Origin: Stomatobaculum longum
Lineage (GTDB): Bacteria; Bacillota; Clostridia; Lachnospirales; Lachnospiraceae
Length of the DNA: 10,510 bases
Reading direction: 5' to 3'
Assembly: GCA_905370385.1 (NCBI GenBank)
Contig: CAJPKN010000048.1
Span: 1 to 10,510 of the forward strand
Made by a program: the position numbers and the translations under genes
In this document: piece after piece, positions 5,687 through 10,510 of the stretch
How positions within the stretch are numbered: the stretch's first letter is position 1
Layout of the letters: every line of letters starts with the position of its first letter
Notes under the pieces: generated by a model
What the model was told of the DNA's origin: nothing
The model's database searches: none
The model's input: the letters and a program-made list of their open reading frames with translations, nothing else

Positions 5687-6739
5687 ATGAAGAAGAGAAA
5701 CGTAGCAGCGGCAGCGCTCCTTGGGTTCATGGCGCTGGCGCTCGCAGCTTGCGGCAAGAAGGGTGAGGAGACGAAGGCGAACAGCAATGCAAAGGTGTAT
5801 AAAGTGGGTATCCTTCAGTTCATGGATCACCCGTCCTTAAACCAGATTGAGGAGAACATCGAGAAGGAGTTCGATGCGCTCTCGAACGACGAAGTTCGCT
5901 ATGAGTACAAGCCCTACACGCTGAACGGGCAGGGTGATTCCGCGACCTTGAATCAGATGGCGGCAAAACTCCTCGACGACAAGGTCGATGTGATTATTCC
6001 GCTCGCAACGCCGGCGGCACAGATTGTGCAGTCCACGGTCGAGGGGCATTCCGAGACACCGGTTGTCTTCTCCGCGGTTTCCGATCCGGTCGGCGCGAAG
6101 CTCGTGCAGGATCTGAACGCACCGGGCGGCAACATTACCGGTACCTCGGACAGCCTGAACACGGATGCAATCATGGAGTTGATTCTCGCGACCAACCCGG
6201 ACACCAAGTATGTTGGCCTTCTGTATTCCAAGAGCCAGGACAGCTCCGAGAAGCCGATTGAGGATGCAAAGGCTTACCTCGATGCACACGGCATTCGCTA
6301 CATCGAGAAGACCGGAACGACAACGGATGAGATCAACGCGGCAGTCGATGCGCTGATTGCGGAGAAGGTTGATGCGATTTTCACCCCGACCGACAACACG
6401 GTGCAGAACGCAGAGCTCTCCTTCTATGAGAAGCTGATCACGGCAAAGATTCCGCACTTCGGCGGCGCGGATTCCTTTGCGTTAAACGGCGCGTTTGTGG
6501 GCTACGGCGTCGACTACTCGCAGCTTGGCAAGGAGACCGCAGATCTCACGGCGAAGGTTCTTAAAGAGGGCAGCGCGAGCAATGTGCCGGTCATGGTCTT
6601 TGACAACGGCATTGCGACGGTCAACACCGAGACCGCGAAGGCACTCGGCTATGACCTCGAGATCCTGAAGAAGAATTTTGCGCCGCACAGCACGGCGGTC
6701 AATGAAATCACGACCAAGAAAGAGTTTGACAAGAAGTAA
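5687..6739 (+). CDS. ABC importer substrate-binding lipoprotein (ABC_sub_bind family)
   Basis: This 350-residue lipoprotein captures the substrate outside the cell for the permease and ATPase encoded next. The signal peptide is MKKRN plus a hydrophobic stretch, ending in the lipobox LAAC with lipidated Cys22. After a linker, VGILQFMDHPSLNQIEENIE marks the first lobe of a type 1 periplasmic-binding fold. TPAAQ, PVVFSAVSDPVGAKLV and GGNITGTSD mark the hinge-side loops typical of the ABC_sub_bind (PF04392) family. Known members bind tryptophan (streptococcal TrpX) or tyrosine (Clostridioides difficile CD0873), so an aromatic amino acid is a fair guess. Close relatives differ in substrate and I cannot fix it from sequence alone. 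The ATG at 5687 has GGGGAGG seven bases upstream and gives a clean signal peptide. The same frame is open back to 5573, but that extension crosses the terminator and would spoil the signal peptide. Confidence 0.88.
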   Translation: MKKRNVAAAALLGFMALALAACGKKGEETKANSNAKVYKVGILQFMDHPSLNQIEENIEKEFDALSNDEVRYEYKPYTLNGQGDSATLNQMAAKLLDDKVDVIIPLATPAAQIVQSTVEGHSETPVVFSAVSDPVGAKLVQDLNAPGGNITGTSDSLNTDAIMELILATNPDTKYVGLLYSKSQDSSEKPIEDAKAYLDAHGIRYIEKTGTTTDEINAAVDALIAEKVDAIFTPTDNTVQNAELSFYEKLITAKIPHFGGADSFALNGAFVGYGVDYSQLGKETADLTAKVLKEGSASNVPVMVFDNGIATVNTETAKALGYDLEILKKNFAPHSTAVNEITTKKEFDKK

Positions 6740-6748
6740 GGAGGCGCT

Positions 6749-7696
6749 GTGGGTAGTTTTTTGACGCCGGTCATGGTGCGGACAGCGCTGGATGTCGGTT
6801 TGATTTACGCGATTGTCGCGCTGTCTCTCTTTATCAGTTTCAGCATTCTGAATATCTGCGACCTCTCGACGGACGGCTGCTTTACCTTGGGCTGCGCCGT
6901 TGCGGCAGTCGTGACCATGGCGGGGCACCCGCTGCTCGCGATTCCAGCGGCTATGGCGGCGGGGGTGCTCTCGGGTTCCGTGACGGCACTCCTGCAGACA
7001 AAACTCGGGGTCCCCAGTATACTTGCGGGTATTATCGTGAACACGGGGCTCTATACTGTGAACCTGGGTGTCATGGGCTTTTCTTCGAATATTTCCATCT
7101 TCGGGACGGACACGATATTTTCGCTCTGGGGCAAGCTCTTTGAAAACACCCCGCTCCGGGAGTGGTCAAGAAGCATGCTTTTGCTGCTTTTGATTCTTTT
7201 CATCTGTCTCGCGCTCAACTGGTTCTTAAAGACCCGAATCGGTCTCTCGATTCGGGCGACCGGCGACAGCATGGACATGGTGCGGGCTTCCTCGATCGAC
7301 CCTTCTTTTATGATCATTGTGGGACTCTGCTGCTCGAATGCGCTGACCGGCCTCGCGGGCGCGCTGTTCGCGAACTACAATAAATCTGCGGACATCAACC
7401 TCGGCACCGGCATGGTTACGATTGCGCTTGCGGCGCTGATTATCGGCGAGACGCTCTTCGGAAAGCGTCGCATGCCCTACCGCATCGCGGGTGTGGTGAT
7501 CGGTTCCTGCCTCTACCGCTTCATGATTTCGATTGCGCTTCGCCTGAATGCTCCGACCGAGGCGTTTAAGCTGGTTTCGGCTCTCATTGTCGCAATTGCG
7601 ATTGCGGCGCCGGAGGCAAAGCGCGCCATTGCCCTGCACCGCAGAAAGAAGGCGGCTATGCGGCGACGCAAGGAGAGAGGAGGCAGCGCATGCTGA
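6749..7696 (+). CDS. ABC importer permease (branched-chain/ribose-type fold)
   Basis: The 315-residue membrane subunit forms the channel of the importer. Hydrophobic segments lie at about 13-34, 44-60, 62-82, 88-112, 142-160, 186-206, 222-236, 245-264 and 272-288. The block KTRIGLSIRATGDSMDMVRA (161-180) is the cytoplasmic coupling loop that contacts the ATPase. The N-terminus (GLIYAIVALSLFISFSILN, then DLSTDG) is characteristic of permeases that pair with ABC_sub_bind lipoproteins. The C-terminal tail (297-312) is very basic, HRRKKAAMRRRKERGG, fitting a cytoplasmic end. The start is GTG, with AGGAGG four bases upstream overlapping the lipoprotein stop codon. A start at ATG 6773 would trim the first residues but lacks such a site. 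The end overlaps the ATPase gene by 7 bp. Confidence 0.88.
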   Translation: MGSFLTPVMVRTALDVGLIYAIVALSLFISFSILNICDLSTDGCFTLGCAVAAVVTMAGHPLLAIPAAMAAGVLSGSVTALLQTKLGVPSILAGIIVNTGLYTVNLGVMGFSSNISIFGTDTIFSLWGKLFENTPLREWSRSMLLLLLILFICLALNWFLKTRIGLSIRATGDSMDMVRASSIDPSFMIIVGLCCSNALTGLAGALFANYNKSADINLGTGMVTIALAALIIGETLFGKRRMPYRIAGVVIGSCLYRFMISIALRLNAPTEAFKLVSALIVAIAIAAPEAKRAIALHRRKKAAMRRRKERGGSAC

Positions 7697-8490
7697 AAGC
7701 GGTACAGTTAAAAAAGACCTTTAACGAGGGTACGGTCAACGAGAAGCTCGCGCTGCAGGAGCTCTCGCTCACCCTGCCGGACGGCGATTTTGCGGCCATT
7801 GTCGGCTCCAACGGTGCGGGAAAATCCACCTTTTTCAACGCGATTGCGGGCAGCTTTTATGTGGATGAAGGCTCGCTTTATCTTGACGACATGGATATCA
7901 CCTTCATGCCGGAGCATAAGCGGAGCCGCATGATAGGGCGCCTGTTTCAGGACCCGCTGCTCGGGACCGCGCCGCACATGACCATAGAGGAAAATCTCAC
8001 CATCGCGTATCTGCGTGCTTCGGGGCACACAAGTGCCTTTAGCCGCAGTGCGGAGAAGGAGCGCCGCTTCTTCCGGGAGCAGCTCCGTGAGCTCGATATG
8101 GGCCTTGAGGACCGCATGGAGCAGCCGGTCGGTTTGCTCTCGGGCGGACAGCGCCAGGCGCTTACCCTTTTAATGGCCACGGTTGTGACACCGAAGCTCC
8201 TTTTGCTCGATGAGCACACGGCGGCTTTGGATCCGCAGACCGCGGCAAAGGTGCTCGCGCTGACCGCACGCATCGTGCGGGATCGGAATATCAGCTGCCT
8301 CATGGTCACACACAACATGCACCAGGCCTTGGAACTCGGCAACCGCACGCTCATGATGGACAGCGGACGCATTGTCTTTGATGTCTCGGGCGAGGAGAGA
8401 GCTGCGATGACGGTGCAGGATCTGCTTGACCGCTTTAAACAGGGTGCGGGCAGTGAGCTGAACAACGACAGGATTCTGCTCTCGGAGTAA
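7690..8490 (+). CDS. ABC importer ATP-binding protein
   Basis: The 266-residue ATPase powers the importer from the cytoplasmic side. All motifs are intact: Walker A GSNGAGKST (39-47), Q-loop Gln87 in RLFQDPLLGTAP, signature LSGGQ (150-154), Walker B LLLLDE (170-175) with catalytic Glu175, D-loop ALDP and switch His208 in VTHNM. The section after the Q-loop (PHMTIEENLTIAYLRA) is usual for ATPases partnered with this permease family. GGAGG lies six bases before the ATG. The start lies within the end of the permease gene (7-bp overlap), so the pair is translationally coupled. The operon ends at the hairpin 8527-8554. Confidence 0.93.
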   Translation: MLKAVQLKKTFNEGTVNEKLALQELSLTLPDGDFAAIVGSNGAGKSTFFNAIAGSFYVDEGSLYLDDMDITFMPEHKRSRMIGRLFQDPLLGTAPHMTIEENLTIAYLRASGHTSAFSRSAEKERRFFREQLRELDMGLEDRMEQPVGLLSGGQRQALTLLMATVVTPKLLLLDEHTAALDPQTAAKVLALTARIVRDRNISCLMVTHNMHQALELGNRTLMMDSGRIVFDVSGEERAAMTVQDLLDRFKQGAGSELNNDRILLSE

Positions 8491-8526
8491 TCCGGGCGGC
8501 GAAGCGCCGGCTGTTATATACAACAA

Positions 8527-8554
8527 AAAAAGAGGAGCTTCGGCTCCTCTTTTT
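8527..8554. terminator. Bidirectional terminator with C(UUCG)G loop
   Basis: AAAAAGAGGAGC (8527-8538) and GCTCCTCTTTTT (8543-8554) form a perfect 12-bp stem closed by the very stable C(TTCG)G tetraloop on the plus strand. The T-run on the right serves the ABC operon; the A-run on the left (8525-8531) becomes a T-run for the minus-strand DUF1836 transcript. It sits between the two convergent operons. Confidence 0.93.
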
Positions 8555-8573
8555 CATGCGATACAAATCAAAC

Positions 8574-9089
8574 TTACGGTTTTTCTGTCCCACCGAGCTG
8601 CTTCTTTAGTTGCTCCTTTACAAAGAATTTTGCGGAGCAGGAGATTAACACGTTTTTCAGGAGATAGAGGGTGTCGTCTGCGGCGAGCACCGTGGCATAG
8701 TCCTTTTTCTCACGGGTGCAGACCAGGATCTGCTCAAAGAGGGTGCAAAAACGATCGTAGGCCTTGGGGAGCTCCGCGCTGTCCAAGGCGAAGGAGATGA
8801 GCGCGGAAATCTCCGAAATGCTGTAGACCTGCTTTAAGACACAGAGCACAATCGCGGTCGCGACTTGTTCCCGGGTATATTGCTTCTTGATAGGGGCGCT
8901 TAAAATACGGAGCTTCACGTAGTTATTCAGCATGGAAGCCGTGAAAGGCAGGCTGTCTTTTTTCTTGCCGCCCTCGTCTGCCGGCAGAAGGGGAGACAGC
9001 ACTTCGTTCACGAGTGTTACGACCTGGTCGGAGTAAAGTCCGAGCTGGGGCAGTTCGCGGAAGCGAGGCAGAAGGAATTCGGTCTCCAT
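8574..9089 (-). CDS. DUF1836 domain protein, putative MerR-like DNA-binding protein
   Basis: A 171-residue soluble protein that I recognise as DUF1836, common in Clostridia and Bacilli and of undefined function. Visible family blocks are FRELPQLGLYSDQVVTLVNE (10-29), the segment LPFTASMLNNYVKLRIL (47-63), and YTREQVATAIVLCVLKQVYS with ISEI (71-94). The middle and last blocks together resemble the winged helix-turn-helix of MerR-type regulators, with N/Y/V/K positions like a recognition helix, so DNA binding is a reasonable but unproven guess. Residues 100-165 are helical, without known motifs. The ATG lies 5 bp after the HD-gene stop and has no clear ribosome site, so translation probably depends on the upstream gene. 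It is the last gene before the shared terminator. Confidence 0.8.
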   Translation of the reverse strand: METEFLLPRFRELPQLGLYSDQVVTLVNEVLSPLLPADEGGKKKDSLPFTASMLNNYVKLRILSAPIKKQYTREQVATAIVLCVLKQVYSISEISALISFALDSAELPKAYDRFCTLFEQILVCTREKKDYATVLAADDTLYLLKNVLISCSAKFFVKEQLKKQLGGTEKP

Positions 9090-9094
9090 GGCGC

Positions 9095-9604
9095 TCAGAT
9101 CTTCCGCAGTATGCGCTTCGACGCGAGGCGAGACAGGCGGGTTCTCAGGAAACGTACGCCGAGTGTCAGTTCATAGACCGCAACCGCCTTATCCGCAAGT
9201 AAGAGATGAAAGGCGAGCTTGGAGCTCGGAAGATGCACGCTCAGCGGAAACATATGCGCGCGTATCGCCTTTTCTTCGCGGCGGCTTAAGCCGAATTCCC
9301 GATTTGCATTGTCTGCGGCTTCTTCGGGGTGATAAAAGCAGTAGAGGCCGGGGTGGTCGTTCTTACTCGTGTAGTCCACAAAGCAGAGGTCGTGTAGCAG
9401 ACCGACCTTGACCGCACTGGCGGGATCCGTGCCGCCTCGCTTTGCAAGCCAGGCCATGCAGATCGCGACGCGCACGCTGTGATCGTAGGTATTGGTGTAA
9501 ATATGACGCGGGTAGTGCAGGAGAGAGCGGAAACTTTTGCTCTGCAAGATGGCAGCGGCCTCCGGTGCTTCTTCCCGCAAATAATCGAAATATTTTTGAT
9601 TCAT
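9095..9604 (-). CDS. HD-domain metal-dependent phosphohydrolase-like protein
   Basis: With the start chosen here the product is 169 residues and is a near-complete HD domain. The metal ligands are present: His42 (TYDHSVRVA), His71-Asp72 (GLLHDLCFVD) and Asp138 (LLADKAVAV), with further conserved-looking His92 and His117. HD proteins of this size usually cleave phosphate esters of nucleotides or signalling molecules; the substrate is unknown. The frame is open upstream to an ATG at 9838, but that start lies in front of the promoter at 9662-9690 and overlaps the next gene's start, so I reject it. The ATG at 9604 is the first ATG after the promoter; its ribosome site (GTGAG) is weak, and a TTG at 9613 is an alternative. 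DUF1836 follows 5 bp downstream in the same operon. Confidence 0.8.
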   Translation of the reverse strand: MNQKYFDYLREEAPEAAAILQSKSFRSLLHYPRHIYTNTYDHSVRVAICMAWLAKRGGTDPASAVKVGLLHDLCFVDYTSKNDHPGLYCFYHPEEAADNANREFGLSRREEKAIRAHMFPLSVHLPSSKLAFHLLLADKAVAVYELTLGVRFLRTRLSRLASKRILRKI

Positions 9605-9661
9605 CGAGATCAACTCACTTTCTTCGACGTCGAAGGTTTCTGTTTCGATGCCGTATCTTTT

Positions 9662-9690
9662 AGTATAGCGGAAACAAAAAGCGAAGACAA
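9662..9690 (-). promoter_or_regulatory. Promoter of the HD-DUF1836 operon
   Basis: On the minus strand TTGTCT (9690-9685), a 17-bp spacer and TATACT (9667-9662) form a good sigma-A promoter with the same hexamers as the flavodoxin promoter. GCGGAA (9668-9673) and TTCCGC (9694-9699) flank the spacer and -35 as an inverted repeat, a possible operator. The leader would be about 50 bases. Confidence 0.65.
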
Positions 9691-9782
9691 TTCTTCCGCA
9701 AGCGAAAACTGTGATTTTTGAATGAAAGCGGGAATTCGAATAAAACTGCGGAAAAGACAGAGCGAAGTAAGACAAAAACAGG

Positions 9783-9788
9783 TATACT
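9783..9788 (+). promoter_or_regulatory. Possible -10 element of the glycosyltransferase gene
   Basis: TATACT lies 42 bp before the ATG at 9831, a suitable place for a -10. No recognisable -35 occurs 16-19 bp upstream, so an activator would be needed or the site is wrong. The 9691-9782 stretch between the divergent promoters is AT-richer and contains repeated AGCGAA words but no gene. Confidence 0.3.
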
Positions 9789-9830
9789 GTTACAGGAAAG
9801 ATAGGATGTTGCCTGCATAAGGAGGTATCA

Positions 9831-10510
9831 ATGCCCAAAGTTTCTGTTATTATTCCCGCGTATAATGCAGAGAAGGTATTGGCGCGCTGCCTTGACAGCG
9901 TGCTCGCGCAGACCTTTACGGATTTTGAACTGCTCGTGATGGATGACGGCTCGAAGGACGGTACAGCGGCGCTCTGCGATGCCTATGCGGCAAAGGATGC
10001 GCGCGTCCGTGTGGTGCATAAGCAAAACAGCGGTGTCTCAGACACAAGAAACCAAGCGCTTAATCTCGCGACCGGAGAATATCTCCAGTTTCTGGATGCG
10101 GACGACTGGATTACCCCGGAGGCGACCGCGCTTTTTGTACATGCCGCGGAGGAGAACCGGGCGGACCTTGTGATTTCCGATTTTTACCGCGTTGTGGACG
10201 GCTGGACCGCGAGAAAGGGTTCCATTGACGAAGAGGGCGTATTGAGCCGGGAAGAGTTTGCGGCTTGCATGGCGAAGAGCCCGGCGGATTATTATTACGG
10301 CGTCATTTGGAACAAGTTTTTCCGGCGGGATTTGGTGGAGAAGTACAAACTCCGCATGGATGAAAAGCTCCGCTGGTGCGAGGATTTCATCTTCAATCTG
10401 GAGTACATCCTGCACACGGAGCGCATCTTTGTGCTCCGCGCGCCGACTTACTACTATGTGAAGACCGAGGGCTCCCTGGTGCAGCAGGGGCTTGAGATCG
10501 GAAAAATCGT
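9831..10510 (+). CDS. Family 2 glycosyltransferase, 3' end beyond the window
   Basis: The visible 226 residues are the catalytic GT-A domain of a GT2 enzyme, which moves a sugar from a nucleotide-sugar donor to a growing cell-surface polysaccharide or similar acceptor. The opening is VSVIIPAYNAE (residues 4-14), then LLVMDDGSKDGT (34-45, Asp38-Asp39 contacting the nucleotide), NSGVSDTRNQAL (66-77), and the metal-binding DADD at 89-92. WCEDFIFNLEY (182-192) holds the Glu-Asp pair where the catalytic base is expected. NKFFRRDLV (161-169) is typical of EpsH/WaaB-like bacterial GT2 enzymes. The ATG has an excellent AAGGAGG four or five bases upstream. The frame stays open to the last base, so it is cut by the window edge and not broken. 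Donor, acceptor and any capsule or exopolysaccharide cluster downstream cannot be seen. Confidence 0.9.
   Translation, partial: MPKVSVIIPAYNAEKVLARCLDSVLAQTFTDFELLVMDDGSKDGTAALCDAYAAKDARVRVVHKQNSGVSDTRNQALNLATGEYLQFLDADDWITPEATALFVHAAEENRADLVISDFYRVVDGWTARKGSIDEEGVLSREEFAACMAKSPADYYYGVIWNKFFRRDLVEKYKLRMDEKLRWCEDFIFNLEYILHTERIFVLRAPTYYYVKTEGSLVQQGLEIGKI

Noticed and set aside
9605..9838. 78-residue N-terminal extension of the HD protein
   Set aside because: It would start upstream of a good promoter for the same gene, overlaps the glycosyltransferase start, and its residues look like translated AT-rich noncoding DNA.
1..10510. CRISPR array, tRNA or rRNA genes, insertion sequences, phage or toxin-antitoxin genes
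   Set aside because: I looked for regularly spaced repeats, terminal inverted repeats with transposase motifs, and tRNA-like folds by eye and saw none.

Overview
The window looks like chromosomal DNA of a GC-rich (roughly mid-50s percent by eye), strictly anaerobic Firmicute, most likely a Lachnospiraceae relative. The pointers are strong AGGAGG-type ribosome sites, sigma-A-type promoters, DUF1836 and TraX-family genes, a lipoprotein amino-acid-type ABC system of the TrpXYZ/ABC_sub_bind kind, and a membrane-anchored FMN/FAD reductase typical of anaerobes. The species-level guess is inference. I see no rRNA, tRNA, CRISPR array, insertion sequence or phage gene.

Layout. Positions 1-227 hold at most the edge of one gene of undecided strand, plus a cluster of short repeats. 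A strong two-way terminator (228-269) closes the minus-strand gene for a flavinylated, membrane-anchored fumarate-reductase-like flavoprotein (283-2223). Its promoter faces a DUF1624/HGSNAT-type membrane protein gene (2452-3369, plus), and an inverted repeat lies where the two -35 regions meet. That gene converges on a TraX-family membrane protein gene (3384-4157, minus). From a second divergent promoter region comes a flavodoxin-family gene (4363-4848). It overlaps by 4 bp the TTG start of a TrmD-type tRNA (guanine-37-N1)-methyltransferase gene (4845-5570).

A promoter at the trmD stop codon and a strong terminator hairpin (5610-5643) precede a three-gene ABC importer operon: lipoprotein (5687-6739), permease (6749-7696) and ATPase (7690-8490). 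It ends in a C(UUCG)G two-way terminator (8527-8554). A two-gene minus-strand operon follows: HD-domain protein (9095-9604), then DUF1836 protein (8574-9089), read from a good promoter at 9662-9690. Diverging from it, a family 2 glycosyltransferase gene starts at 9831 and runs off the window.

How the genes work together. The ABC importer is one clear functional unit. The flavodoxin-trmD pair is translationally coupled, with an 8-bp hairpin that joins the trmD ribosome site to its start codon. The reductase probably works outside the membrane as an electron sink, but its electron-donor partners are not here. The rest are neighbours with no obvious shared pathway. I found no convincing new multi-gene system. 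The most interesting signals are regulatory (the flavodoxin/trmD junction, the hairpin in the ABC leader, the shared operator-like repeat) and the trmD gene sitting outside its usual ribosomal operon.
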